DNA from: Acrasis kona
Lineage: Eukaryota > Heterolobosea > Eutetramitea > Acrasida > Acrasidae
Reading direction: 5' to 3'
DNA length: 56,259 nt
Assembly: GCA_026419775.2 (NCBI GenBank)
Contig: JAOPGA020001747.1
Span: forward strand, 1 to 56,259
This document shows positions 10,315 to 20,753 of the stretch, one piece after another. Below the pieces are notes generated by a model. The model searched no databases. It was not told where the DNA came from and saw only the letters and a program-made list of their open reading frames with translations. Within the stretch, counting starts at the first letter, position 1, and each line of letters starts with the position of its first letter. Both the position numbers and the translations under genes were made by a program.

Positions 10315-10520
10315 TTTTATTATTCTTCAACTAGCTATAAATCAATGAATTTTGATTATTATATGATATAGTTTTCACCATTGGTTCTCCCTTGACAAAA
10401 TCTTGATATAAATTAGTTACATGTTTTTGATTTTTATTTGTAAAGTTTAGTCAACTAAATAAAAAAACAAAAATGACAGAGCCATCAACCTCCCTGTAAT
10501 CAAATCGTGCTAGAAACACA

Positions 10521-10697
10521 ACAATCTATGATACATTAATAGAGAATGAAAGAAATTATGCTTTTGACAAGCCAAACTTTTGTAAGTCTGGAGAACATAT
10601 TGGCGTAGATAGAAAAAAAACATCAATAGAATGCGTTAAGTGTAAAGTTAATCTATGTATAGATTGTTTTATGTCATATCACATCAAAAAACAGTAA
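10521..10697 (+). mobile_element. piggyBac-like C-terminal zinc-ribbon remnant
   Basis: The 58 codons before the TAA at 10695-10697 read a cysteine pattern FCKSGEHIG, then KKTSIECVKCKVNLCIDC followed by FMSYH. Spacing C-x2-C ... LC-x2-CF..YH after an Arg/Lys-Thr strand is the pattern of the small zinc ribbon at the C-terminus of piggyBac-type transposases. No transposase core is recognisable on either side, so this is a short fossil. An unrelated zinc knuckle cannot be excluded from so few residues. Confidence 0.5.
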
Positions 10698-11286
10698 TTT
10701 GTTGTAATTGTTCAAGTTGACTTTAGTGATTAAAAAAGAAATTTTTTTTAAAATGTAGTGACATCTTCATAATCTTCACATCAAACTCTTCCAGAATAGT
10801 ATTATTGTAATCAGAGCAAAGAGTTGCTTTTAGGTTATATATTGTAATGAATTGTTATTAAAAAAAAGAAGTTGATTATTTCTTCGTTTAATGAATATAT
10901 CTTCCCAATAATTACCAATTATATAGTCAATATAGGGTTTGTTTGAAAGATTNAATTTCAAGTTGTAACTATAAGTTGTGTCCAGGATAAGAGCGATGTA
11001 CCTACAGGTACATAAGGTGACCAGAGGCTAATAAATCAAAAGATACTTATAATTGAGCTAAACCAATCAGGATATGTAATGATCTCATTAAAACCGTTTG
11101 AAATTATGTGACACAAGTTTGTAAAAATGTCTCAAAAAAGTTGACATTTCCAAAAATGGAAGGCTGTGGACAAAAATAGATTGGTATTCATACTTTATAG
11201 ACTGGTCGCATATAAGATGTAATGTATATAAACTCATAGGTTGAGCTACAAATGTTACTGATCATTATTTTTTACTGTATGATGTG
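10698..11286. other. AT-rich stretch without a gene
   Basis: No supported coding frame. It holds an 18-bp palindrome at 10996-11013 (ATGTACCT, AC, AGGTACAT), poly-A and poly-T runs, and an ambiguous base at 10953. Confidence 0.6.
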
Positions 11287-11538
11287 CTACTGAGTTAAGA
11301 GCTGGCGAGGATATGGCACTAGATTTGGAATATTAGCCGCTAAAGGTAGTGGCGCATTTCCAACCGCTTGAACATCCACACGGTGGATTATGGTAACTGG
11401 GCCGCTCACCTCGAACCATATCGCATATTCATGGCCAGGTACAGCTTCAAAACCGGCCGTTACAATGCTGTGCATTATACCTTGGTTGGCATTATTAAAT
11501 AAAATAAAATAAAATAAAATAAAATGTTTATTACCCAT
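11287..11538 (-). CDS. Hypothetical frame overlapping an AAAAT microsatellite
   Basis: An 83-codon frame whose N-terminal FILFYFILFN part is only the microsatellite in translation. The remainder (GFEAVPGHEYAIWFEVSGPV and onward) has balanced composition and could be a real exon, perhaps from the same decayed gene as the frames to the right. No family recognised. Confidence 0.25.
   Translation of the reverse strand: MGNKHFILFYFILFNNANQGIMHSIVTAGFEAVPGHEYAIWFEVSGPVTIIHRVDVQAVGNAPLPLAANIPNLVPYPRQLLTQ
11497..11524. repeat. (AAAAT)n microsatellite
   Basis: Between five and six perfect AAAAT units on the plus strand, ending at TGTTTATTACCC. Confidence 0.9.
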
Positions 11539-11570
11539 TGCTGGGCCCGAGACGTCAGAAACTTGACGAT

Positions 11571-12168
11571 TTATACGGTGGTTGATTTTCGGGTAGATTT
11601 CCTCCTTCCTGACCCATCGTTNAGTTTGGACTTCTTGTTGCCTTCTTCCATCTCGATATCACTACTGCTGTCTGTTCTGCTGTAATCGTAGTCTTCGTCT
11701 GTGTTGGCTACAGTCTTCCTCTTTGGTCTAGTTGGTTCACTACCGTCCTTTGATGTCGTCTTCCCTTTTCCCTGTTCAACCGACGAATCGGTAGGCCCGT
11801 GCATTATTAAGAAGCATCGGGGAATTGTATCCAGTTATTTCAACATTGGTATATGTTTGCAATCGCGGCCCAGGGTGATCGATTGTGACCAAGTTCAAAA
11901 TATGTGATAAAATGTTCATTGGAATTGTTGAGGGATGGACTACGTTCGTTTCGTTAACAGTACGTAACGACATGTTCAGGAATCCTAGTGTATTTACGTT
12001 CATGGACGTCTGTGAGTTAAGAGTTGTTCTTTGTCTTGCTTCCATGTTGGTATCTTTTTCAGAGGCTTTTTTTTGACACATATCAATGTCCATCAAAATA
12101 TCCCTCCAATCAACTTCAATATCTGATTCAAAAGTATTTACATCACAGGTTTCCTTGAATTTTATCAT
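11571..12168 (-). pseudogene. Unrecognised gene, probably broken in the middle
   Basis: Two overlapping minus-strand frames. The first (ATG 12168, MIKFKETCDVNTFESDIEVD) encodes a polar N-terminus with VTIDHPGPRLQTYTNVEITG and stops at 11776. The second is open across the same region one frame over and continues as a Lys/Arg/Ser/Asp-rich tail (KRKTVANTDEDYDYSRTDSS, then RRKSTRKSTTV) to 11571. A frame shift near 11800 would join them. An ambiguous base at 11622 lies inside. The tail resembles a nuclear protein tail, but no domain is recognised. Confidence 0.35.
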
Positions 12169-12668
12169 TGTGTAAGATGGCGCAGAGCTTTACTTCTGAA
12201 ATACTTATAATACAATCTATAATTTGAACTTAATATTAAAATTAGACCAGTCACTAGACTTGTAGAATTTAGATGAAGGAACACGAGCTGACTATTTAAA
12301 TTGTTTGATTTAAATTGGAATAAACAGAGTATTCTTGTTTACTCTTTTAGCATATATCTCATTAACAATTTGTTAATCGCTTTCGTAACTGGTGCTGACC
12401 TCTCTAAAGATGCTATAATTGCACAAATATAGAAGGCAAACGGATGCAGGCTGCGATCATTCCTCCATGCATCTTTGAGGCACTTAAACTTTTTTACCCT
12501 AATGTTTTTAAATTTGTCGTGTTTATAATTACATCGTCTCTCCTCCTTTATTCAACCTCTAATCCGCGATTCATAGTATGAATAGCAAGCAAATTTCAAG
12601 TATTAGTAGTTCTTCTTCCATTTCTTTGTATTTGAACTCAACTTGATCTTTTGACTTTGAATAATAAC
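12169..12668. other. Intergenic stretch before the FtsH gene
   Basis: No supported gene. Contains an imperfect inverted repeat, TAAAGATGC near 12405 against GCATCTTTGAGG at 12469-12480, and AT-rich sequence likely to include the promoter of the protease gene. Confidence 0.5.
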
Positions 12669-14421
12669 ATGTTGAGGAAGTTGCTGCGGGGTCCGATAAA
12701 CCCAAGAAACTATGTATCAATCGCCAGGCGGTATTCAATAGTAAATTTGATATTCACTTCTGTTATTAACAACATTAATAGTTTGGAATCTCTCCACAAC
12801 AAGCACATACACAACAACAATCTCAAACCCTAAATACAATTCAACCTTTAGAGGTCCAACAAAAGGAAACATTATCTAATTTAAGAAAGCGCTACAACAA
12901 AGTTAGATTAAGGGACGCCTTCTTTATTGCATTTTTGACGTCTTTTGCAACGATCTTCTTTTTTTTAGATAAGGAGAGAATACCCGGTATTTCTGAAGAA
13001 CCAGGCCCACAGATTGAAACCGAAAAAAGCGTAATTCATTTTCACGTCATCATTCCATTCACACATCATTACAGAAAAAACGCCTCTCTGACGTCAAAGG
13101 ACTCAATCCATGCATCAATGAGATCAAAGAAATTATCGAACTATTCACAAGGGCCAAATCAACCGACAATGACGGTCTCAAAATCAAAGCACCCAAAGGA
13201 ATCCTACTCCAAGGAGAACCAGGAACAGGAAAGACATTAATAGCAAAAGCAATCGCCGGAGAATGTAACGCTAATTTCATTAGTGCATGTGGATCTGATT
13301 TTGACGAAATGTTTGTCGGAGTGGGAGCCAAACGAGTGAGAAGCTTATTCGAAAAAGCAAGAGAAAGCGCCCCATGCGTACTCTTTATCGACGAAATTGA
13401 TGCGTTGGGCGGCAAACGTGGTTACGGAGCACCTAGTCACCACAGACAATCCATCAACACATTACTCTCCGAATTAGATGGATTCAAAGCCAACGAAGGA
13501 GTGCTGGTCATAGCAGCGACCAACAGTAGAGAATTTCTAGATCCTGCTCTAGTGCGCAGCGGTCGATTCGATAGAGAAATCGTCGTGCCTAAACCAGATT
13601 CCAAAGGAAGGTTAGAAATTATAGAATACTACTTGCAGAACAAGAAGGTAGCAGCTGATTTTAGTCCAGACACATGGAGCAGAGCCACTGGTGGAATGAC
13701 CGGTGCAGAATTGGAAGAAATTATCAATTCGGCTGCATTGATTGCTGCCAGAAATAAAAGACAAGAAATAACCAATCAAGATTTTGACGAGAGTTATGAT
13801 CGAAGGACCATGGGAATCGAACACGATTTTTATGTATCGCCACAAGATAAAGAAAGAACGGCGTATCATGAATTGGGCCATGCCTTTATTCAATTAAAGG
13901 GCATAAGCAAGTTATACGACTTGCATAAAATTACAATAAAGCCCAGAGGTAGTGCACTCGGTTTTTGTAGAATGATACCTACCGACGATAGTCCTCTATA
14001 CTCTAAACAATTCTTATTGGATAGAATTATGGTTGGTTTGGGTGGTTTGATTGCTGAGGAGGTGTTTTATGGCAAACCAGAGACTAGTAGCGGCGTCAGT
14101 AGCGATTTGCAACAAATTAGTCAAGTGGCTAGGCAAATGATTATGAGTTATGGAATGAGCGAAGAATTTGGTCCTCAGTTGTTGGATGGTGAGTTGGTAT
14201 CGGAGGAAACCAAAGCAAAGGTGGACAACTTGATGAGGGAATTGGTAAAGGAAAAATATAATGAGGTGAAGCAAGTTATCGTCGATAATAAGGAATTGAT
14301 TCATCGGTTGGCATCGGTGCTACTTCAATACGAGACCATGACAAAGAGCGAGTTGGTCACGGTCATGAATGGGGAGAAGATGACCAGAAAAGTGGGAGAG
14401 TTGTGTATCTTTGCTGGTTGA
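12669..14421 (+). CDS. Mitochondrial FtsH-type AAA metalloprotease (i-AAA/YME1-like)
   Basis: Three exons, 12669-12740, 12782-13030 and 13075-14421, give 555 residues; introns are 41 and 44 nt. The basic, hydroxylated start [20 protein letters not shown] looks like a mitochondrial targeting peptide. One membrane span ([16 protein letters not shown], about 72-88) precedes the AAA domain with Walker A GEPGTGKT, Walker B FIDEID, and the second region of homology [20 protein letters not shown]. The zinc protease motif is HELGH (about 370), with a later SSDLQ supplying the third ligand. A single span suggests the i-AAA enzyme facing the intermembrane space, which degrades unassembled inner-membrane proteins. 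The N-terminal region is short for the family. An AATAAAA signal follows the stop. Confidence 0.92.
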
Positions 14422-14785
14422 ATTGAAATAAAAATATTATCGCTGTATGATTTATTTTGTGCACTCCTTGTGTTGTTGCTTTCGTCCAATAATGTTCTCC
14501 CATTGTTTCATGCGGTAAATTTTACTGTGGAGAATTACAGTACACTGAGTCACGTCTTCCATTTTTGGAGCCGGTATATTTCGTTATGAATATCTGTAGT
14601 CTGATGCTTTTTGTATGGAGATTATGGTCAAAATAGGCCAGTTGTGAATTGTAACGGTGGAGAACAGAACGAAATCAGAAATGGATAGCCGTAGGTTACA
14701 ATCTCGCTCGCACTATTCTTATTGGTTGCATGGACTAAGATAATACCGCGAAAACCGTTTCCCGAGTACTCAGCTGAAATAAGAA
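14422..14785. other. Intergenic stretch between FtsH and prominin-like genes
   Basis: Contains the FtsH 3' end and presumably the promoter of the next gene. No gene or RNA seen. Confidence 0.5.
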
Positions 14786-17077
14786 ATGTTCACAAGGGCT
14801 GTGTTGTTGGCTGTTATAGCCATGTTCTTGTTTGTGCTAAACTGCGAACATTATGCTGTGTTAGCCACCAACACATCGACGCCCACACCTACACCAACGT
14901 CTACTACTGCTTCTACACCAACTGCTAAACCCGCTACTTCTGCTCCAGTCCCAACATCCACCGACATTATCTTCTACGAGCCCTACACAGGTCAAGGAAT
15001 ATTACCGACCCGTTACTGGCCGAAAAATTTGGGTAATTTGAATGGATGGGTATCCTATGCTTGGTATCTATTCTGCCTATTGGTTTGTTCCCTCGTGGTA
15101 TGCTGCTTCGCCTACAACGGTATGTTCTACTTTTGGTGCACAAGAAAATGTTGTGGAGCATTTGGAGGAAGCGAGATTGACCCTAAGCACGCACTTGGCT
15201 ACAGCAAGAAGCAAAGAAGACTAATGTTGATTCCAGTCACAATTGTATTCTTGCTCATTACCGGATGTACAATCTTTGGAATTGTATTCGTAGTTAACTA
15301 CAACGCTGGTGTTACCGTATTAAGAGAAACCACCAAAGGAGGTATCACGGAGGTTTTAGGTCTAGTCAACAAGGTTGCTGTGGGAGTTGGCAGACTGCCA
15401 CCCTTGGTGAATCAATCATTCAATGTCATTTACCCACTCGTTGATAATGTAGGACAATACCAAATTCCACTATCAGACATGGAAAAGAATTCGGACATTT
15501 CCATCAGCGCTCTTCTCAAGATTGGAAATGACACTGCGGACATTCAACGCTCGTCGGAAAACATAAAGTTCTATTTGGGATTCTTGTTCAATAACCCAAA
15601 GTTGCAGAGAGTGCCTCCTCCACAAGCGGTTCCAACTGTGGACGCAGCCTCCGCCAAAGCAGCTACAGATGCGGGAGTAGACTCGTTGCAACAAGCAAAG
15701 AAATTGGCCAATGAAACAAAGTATGCAGTCGCCACCGCCCAAAACACTGTCAGAGCACCATTAAGAGACGCCCAAAGGCAAGTTGTTGACGCTGCCTCAA
15801 GTGCTGCAGGTTTTATAGCAGGGTTGGCAGGCAACTTCACCGCAATCAAGAATCAGTACCTACCCCAATCTTTACAAGACGATGTCTTCAAGTATGTTGA
15901 CATGGTCCAAATTATCATCACCGTGGTGATTTGTGTCTTCATAGCTGCAACTTTCATGTTGTACTCCACTATGATGCTAACTGTTTGGCCATGCAAAGGG
16001 AATACATCTACTTGCGTCAAGGTAACAGGTTGTTGCACATTCTTCACCACTTGGCTCTTCTTCATTGTTTCGGCCATCTGTTTCTTCCTGTGGGGTTTGA
16101 CTGAGGATGTTGTCAACCAATCAGAACCGGCTATTCACAAGGTACTCATATTCGGACAAACAATGTACGACAGGAGCAACCAAACTAAATTACCCAACAA
16201 CTTGACCTTCGATGGTCTCTACAACTCCTTCTTAAATTGCAAAGGTCAAGACACTTTCTTGGACGTTGCCGGCGTTCGTATCAAGGATGTGGTTGATTTG
16301 AGTCAAATGAAGGTTGTTCTATTGAGCCAACTAGACAAAGCCTTCAGTGGATTCGGGTTGAATGAAACAGTCAACTCCGCAAACAACAGTTTGATATCTG
16401 TCAGGAATTTTACAAACATTTTAACTGTGAACGAAACTTTACTTGAGCCTTTACAAGTTGCCATCAATGATCTATACACACAGGCCCAAAACTCTACCAC
16501 CTTCGACTCCGCAACACAAGCACAGCTATTTTTCAACTTGACAAGAATGAACGAGTCATTGGCAGTCATGAAGAACAGTACAGCTGACCTCAACCTTCAA
16601 AAGGTAGTATTTAGTGATGGACTGGACGGCATCAGCAGAAATCTGTTCACCATCCTGGCAATTACAGATACATTTAGATTCAACGCATCTATTACCGCAG
16701 ACGCGTTTGTCAACGGAATTGACGCTGCCATGTACAGCGTTCTTGGAACGCTACAGTGTGGTTGGGTCACGAACATTTACTACACATTCAAGGACACTAT
16801 TTATAAGATGGCTGGTTATGCTGGTGTTGCCGGTATTGCTTGTATATTGATTGGTGTTTTGAGTTCTATCATGTTTGGATTGTTGTTACCAACAAGCAAG
16901 TACATGAGTAGGAAACAAGAATTACAACCAGGTTACCATATCGTTGCAGGTACTCCAACTGGATCTCCAATGTCACCTTCTGCCATGACCCCAATGCTTC
17001 AAAGTCCAATATATTCTCCAATGGCTTCCACGACTCCAATTTATCCTCAGCAGAACATCGAGTTGAACCAAAGATAA
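14786..17077 (+). CDS. Prominin-like five-span membrane glycoprotein
   Basis: One exon, 763 residues. A signal peptide (MFTRAVLLAVIAMFLFVLNC) is followed by a Thr/Pro/Ala-rich stretch, then five membrane spans at about 90-113, 146-170, 370-398, 412-438 and 676-701. Between spans 1 and 2 is a short cysteine-rich loop (FWCTRKCCGAFGG). Two large extracellular loops (about 171-369 and 439-675) carry many N-glycosylation sites (for example NETVNSANNS). The C-tail is short and Pro/Ser/Thr-rich. This topology, length and cysteine cluster are those of prominin (CD133), a protein of membrane protrusions; Tweety-type proteins have a similar plan and are the main alternative. An AATAAA occurs near 17109. 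Confidence 0.6.
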   Translation: MFTRAVLLAVIAMFLFVLNCEHYAVLATNTSTPTPTPTSTTASTPTAKPATSAPVPTSTDIIFYEPYTGQGILPTRYWPKNLGNLNGWVSYAWYLFCLLVCSLVVCCFAYNGMFYFWCTRKCCGAFGGSEIDPKHALGYSKKQRRLMLIPVTIVFLLITGCTIFGIVFVVNYNAGVTVLRETTKGGITEVLGLVNKVAVGVGRLPPLVNQSFNVIYPLVDNVGQYQIPLSDMEKNSDISISALLKIGNDTADIQRSSENIKFYLGFLFNNPKLQRVPPPQAVPTVDAASAKAATDAGVDSLQQAKKLANETKYAVATAQNTVRAPLRDAQRQVVDAASSAAGFIAGLAGNFTAIKNQYLPQSLQDDVFKYVDMVQIIITVVICVFIAATFMLYSTMMLTVWPCKGNTSTCVKVTGCCTFFTTWLFFIVSAICFFLWGLTEDVVNQSEPAIHKVLIFGQTMYDRSNQTKLPNNLTFDGLYNSFLNCKGQDTFLDVAGVRIKDVVDLSQMKVVLLSQLDKAFSGFGLNETVNSANNSLISVRNFTNILTVNETLLEPLQVAINDLYTQAQNSTTFDSATQAQLFFNLTRMNESLAVMKNSTADLNLQKVVFSDGLDGISRNLFTILAITDTFRFNASITADAFVNGIDAAMYSVLGTLQCGWVTNIYYTFKDTIYKMAGYAGVAGIACILIGVLSSIMFGLLLPTSKYMSRKQELQPGYHIVAGTPTGSPMSPSAMTPMLQSPIYSPMASTTPIYPQQNIELNQR

Positions 17078-17360
17078 ATGATTTTGTTAAATGTGTATGT
17101 AGTCAGCGAATAAAAAAGTTTATTAATGTACAATTGAAAATTTATGAATGCTCATCGTTTCTGAGAAATAGCCAGTGCACACTACGTTCTTCCGAATGTC
17201 TTTCTTTCTAGACTCGGCTAACCGTTTTTGATTTCTTTTCTTTGAAACCTACCAGTTGGTACATATCCACGGGTCCGCGTTTTACGAGGACCCTACATTA
17301 AACGCAAGTTAGTTTCAGCTTTTCACTTTTTATGAAAGTAGTTTATTTGATACAAGTAGT

Positions 17361-18242
17361 TTATTGCTTCTTCTTTTCTGTTCTGACGGTTGGTGCGCTG
17401 TAGTACCTCTTGAAGAAGAATTGAAGGAAGAGGAATGCATAACTGGCGTACATAATAGCGCAAGCAGCGGTGATGATTCCGGGGGCGGTGCATGGGCAGT
17501 TTCTGCCTTCGTACCACCTCATGAACATCCAAGATCCATTCACGAAGATTCCAACAAACATTTGTGAGATTTGACCAATAGTTAAAGCGAAGGCCCATGA
17601 TGGTTTGTGGCCGCACTCCATTCTGAAGTAGTACCAGTACATGAATGTGTGAACTGTTGCGTTAACAACCATAAAGATTGCACCCTTATAGTGTTATGTC
17701 AAGTGGTTATTATTTAGACTTACAGTGTATGAGTATAATTGGGCGTACCAAGTGAAAAGCAAAACTGTGGTGTGGTGATACCAGTGCAAGAAAGGTACTT
17801 CTCTTGTGGGTGTCTTTGCGATCAATAGGAAGGTATCAAACAATTCAAGGTATTTTGAAGCAACGAACATGTTGGCCCACATTCCCATAGTGCTTGGTTC
17901 GTAGAGACCTTTGCGCTCATCGCATAGACCAGTGAAAAATCCTTCTTGATACATAAAAATAATGTAGGGGATACCAGTTCCGAGTGCCATTGCTGCAGAC
18001 CATACGGACAAGAACAAATTCCAAACTTTCATTATAGGTGAAACGTTAATACCCTTCTCCAATCCAACTGCCTTCATTAACTTTGGCATTCCAAAGACCA
18101 TTGATACGTAGACGGCGACTGTGGCCCAGGGGAGAATATGGGGGTACTTTAGTGAAACCCACCATGGACCATACACTGACGCGTATCTTTCGTGGTACTG
18201 TTGTAGTACTGAATCGAGAGCAGGTATGCTGGTGAAATTCAT
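17361..18242 (-). CDS. ELO-family very-long-chain fatty acid elongase
   Basis: Two exons, 18242-17724 and 17684-17361, 280 residues. The family motifs are all present: KYLELFDTF (KxxExxDT), the histidine box LHWYHH, NATVHTFMYWYYF (NxxxHxxMYxYYF) and TIGQISQMF (TxxQxxQ). About seven membrane spans can be seen, and the protein ends in KKKQ, a dilysine ER-retrieval signal. It condenses malonyl-CoA with acyl-CoA in the ER. The frame is open upstream to 18314, but MNFTSIPALD at 18242 gives the normal N-terminus. The 39-nt intron begins GTAAGT and ends CTATAAG, an AAG acceptor. Confidence 0.93.
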
Positions 18243-18665
18243 TGTGTGAACGTTTGCTGTTAAAAAAAATGGCGGTTTTAATTTGAAGTGCAACGTTCTG
18301 GATTTTGTAATCAACGATTATATCAATATTAATCTTCCTAATGACCGCGTGAGATCCCACGTGTCCGAAGTGACAAAGAAGAGATTGAAGAATGATGGTG
18401 CTCCGATAGTTGAAGATTACAATACCAAACGGCTAGCGGTATGAAATGGACAGTTTTGAGGTGCAATTCAGATCCCGGACAATGTTCGCAGCAGGGATGT
18501 CATTACATAAATGCATGGTCTCATAACCTTCTATACATTAATAGTATTATAAGTATATTGACTTTTATTTTTCGATAACTATCAATTAATGTCTGAACTT
18601 TTTTAGTTGTCAACAAGGATTTTTTCGAATTAGAAATCAAAACAATGTCTATTAACTTCGACCTT
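18243..18665. other. Intergenic stretch upstream of the elongase
   Basis: Lies between the elongase start and the end of the PQQ-lectin gene, both on the minus strand. It should hold the elongase promoter. No gene or RNA seen. Confidence 0.5.
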
Positions 18666-20753
18666 CTATGGTGACCGCTGGCAAAGGAAAGGTTTCTTGT
18701 ACAAATTTGTAATTGTCCTCCATTTTCCAACAAATCCAAACTGAGTCCCATGTATAAATGAAACATAATCATTACCGGCTCTCGGGTTGTTTACATCAAA
18801 ATTTTGATAACCCCAATTACGACGATCTGCCCATCTAAAATTATTCGAACCTGTGATTCTCTCGCCACCAATCCAAAATTCTGCGCATGTCTTTGGAACG
18901 AAAGAATTGATCCACGAGTTTGTTTGCCATGTGACAATTGATGCCAAATTACCACCTTGGTTTTTACAAATCTGTTTTGCATCCATGTAAGTAGACACAG
19001 GAGAAGTAAACAATTTATAACATTGGTTGTTGTAAATACCCCAACCAGAAGGACATTTATTTATTGTAGTGGCTGTTGGGGCTATAGTAGTAGTGGAAGG
19101 GGACATTGTTGTAGTCGGAGTAATAGTGGTAGAGGTTGGAAGTGTTGTAGTTGGAGAGTCAGAGGGCGTAGTTGTAGCACTTGATAGTTTGAATGCTCTA
19201 TAGATATTGTTAGGGCTACCTCTGTTCCATTGACTGTAACCACTTCCCCATAACAAATAACCGTCACTTAAAGTAGCACCTGCACCAACACTACCTCCCA
19301 AAAAAAATGTCCAAACTATCTCTCCTGTACTCGCTTTCAATGCATACACTGCTCCTCTTGTATCAATACTACCTACAAACAGCAACCCACCTGCATTTAA
19401 GGTAACAGGACCAAACGCCATCGAATAAGATTGAGCAGTCCTATTTTCTCCTAAAAACGTGAATGGAGCATCATTTGGCGCTATGTAGTCAGATGCGCCT
19501 AAGGGGTCACAAGTCTTCCAATTTACATTTCCATTGGCTTTATCTAGACTGGTCCAGAATCCACCACTACAGTTCTTTCCATCTGTTGTCTGTACTAACT
19601 TTTGTATACCGTTGCTGTTACCTACATAGATGGATGTATCATCCATAGCACTACCTAATCCACACCCACCATCGACCCCTCCTACTCCAGTATCAGTTTT
19701 CCAAATCACTTGTCCAGTCTCTCTATTTAACACCCAATAAATACCAGACTTACTTCCTGCACCAACTGCATCGATTCCATTGATTGTAAATATCATGGGC
19801 CCTTGTGCATAATCAAAGTCAAGTCCAGTGTCATCGTCACAACTACCAGGTATTTTGCACATGGTAGTCCATACATCTGGTCCAACACCATCAAATGACC
19901 ATAGAACTGATCCATTAGATAAGTGAATGGCAACAATGCTGTTTGCATAATTCTTTGGATGCATACATGAAGATATTGGATTATCTTCAAGACATTTTGT
20001 AACGTTTGGAGGTACGTTATAGTTGTTTCCAGTGGCGACATAGATTACGTTACGCTCAGTGTCTATTGGAAACGAACTGCCCCATATGGGTGCACCTGAA
20101 TATCCTGTTGGTAGACCGTTGTTGTTTGGAGTCATGAGTGACCTCCAAATGATTGAACCTGTCATTGCATTGATTGCTATTAGTTCTCCTTGAAATGTGC
20201 AACATTGATAATTTGGAATTCTAATGGGTACCCCTTCTTCTGAAGAGGCTGTACCAATGTATAGGATGCCATTGTGAATGGTGGGCGAGTTTGTTATTTT
20301 GGCCGCAAAATGACGATTGAGGAGAACTTTCCATTTTAAAGTTCCTGTCGCTGCATTGAGTGCAACTAGAAAACCAGATTTCAAATCACCAAAGTAGACA
20401 AGATCATTATAAATTACAGGCGCAGTTCTGCTATAACTAGCGGCGATATTTGTTAAATTACTGAACTTTACTTTCCAAAGCGTTTGCCCAGTGGTTTGGT
20501 ATAGTGCGTATACAAATCCACCTGCGTCTGTGAGAGAAATAATGTTACTTCCGTTTATGTTTCCAACGGTTCCCATGGACATCATGTCTCCGCTCAATGT
20601 ATATGTCCAAGCACTGGTGAGGGTGTTGATATTATCCATAGTAATTGTCCCATCTGTAGACCTTCTGCTGTTGTCCTTGTCATATCCCCACATTGAAGTG
20701 AGTGAATATACTGTTCCTATGATCATCGCGAAATAAAGTAAGGCGCTTGCCAT
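18666..20753 (-). CDS. Secreted PQQ-like beta-propeller protein with C-type lectin domain
   Basis: One exon, 695 residues. A signal peptide (ALLYFAMIIGTVYSLTS) is followed by repeated propeller blades of the PQQ-quinoprotein type, each with an A-x-x-G-x-x-x-W core: GQTLWKVKF, AATGTLKWKV, MTGSIIWRSL, SNGSVLWSF, ETGQVIWKTD, ASTGEIVWTFF. A Thr/Pro/Ser-rich linker (about 530-563) leads to a C-type lectin-like domain (about 565-695) with CPSGWGIYNNQCYKLF, ICKNQGGNLASI, FWIGG, W in FRWAD and the closing KKPFLCQR. It probably binds carbohydrate outside the cell. Whether the propeller binds PQQ or oxidises alcohols cannot be told; a purely structural or polysaccharide-binding role is possible. Fusion of the two domains is unusual. 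Confidence 0.82.
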   Translation of the reverse strand: MASALLYFAMIIGTVYSLTSMWGYDKDNSRRSTDGTITMDNINTLTSAWTYTLSGDMMSMGTVGNINGSNIISLTDAGGFVYALYQTTGQTLWKVKFSNLTNIAASYSRTAPVIYNDLVYFGDLKSGFLVALNAATGTLKWKVLLNRHFAAKITNSPTIHNGILYIGTASSEEGVPIRIPNYQCCTFQGELIAINAMTGSIIWRSLMTPNNNGLPTGYSGAPIWGSSFPIDTERNVIYVATGNNYNVPPNVTKCLEDNPISSCMHPKNYANSIVAIHLSNGSVLWSFDGVGPDVWTTMCKIPGSCDDDTGLDFDYAQGPMIFTINGIDAVGAGSKSGIYWVLNRETGQVIWKTDTGVGGVDGGCGLGSAMDDTSIYVGNSNGIQKLVQTTDGKNCSGGFWTSLDKANGNVNWKTCDPLGASDYIAPNDAPFTFLGENRTAQSYSMAFGPVTLNAGGLLFVGSIDTRGAVYALKASTGEIVWTFFLGGSVGAGATLSDGYLLWGSGYSQWNRGSPNNIYRAFKLSSATTTPSDSPTTTLPTSTTITPTTTMSPSTTTIAPTATTINKCPSGWGIYNNQCYKLFTSPVSTYMDAKQICKNQGGNLASIVTWQTNSWINSFVPKTCAEFWIGGERITGSNNFRWADRRNWGYQNFDVNNPRAGNDYVSFIHGTQFGFVGKWRTITNLYKKPFLCQRSP

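Noticed and set aside
12399-12480. Inverted repeat TAAAGATGC ... GCATCTTTGAGG as a possible small RNA hairpin
   Set aside because: Imperfect pairing, about 55 nt loop and no box C/D, box H/ACA or Pol III signals.
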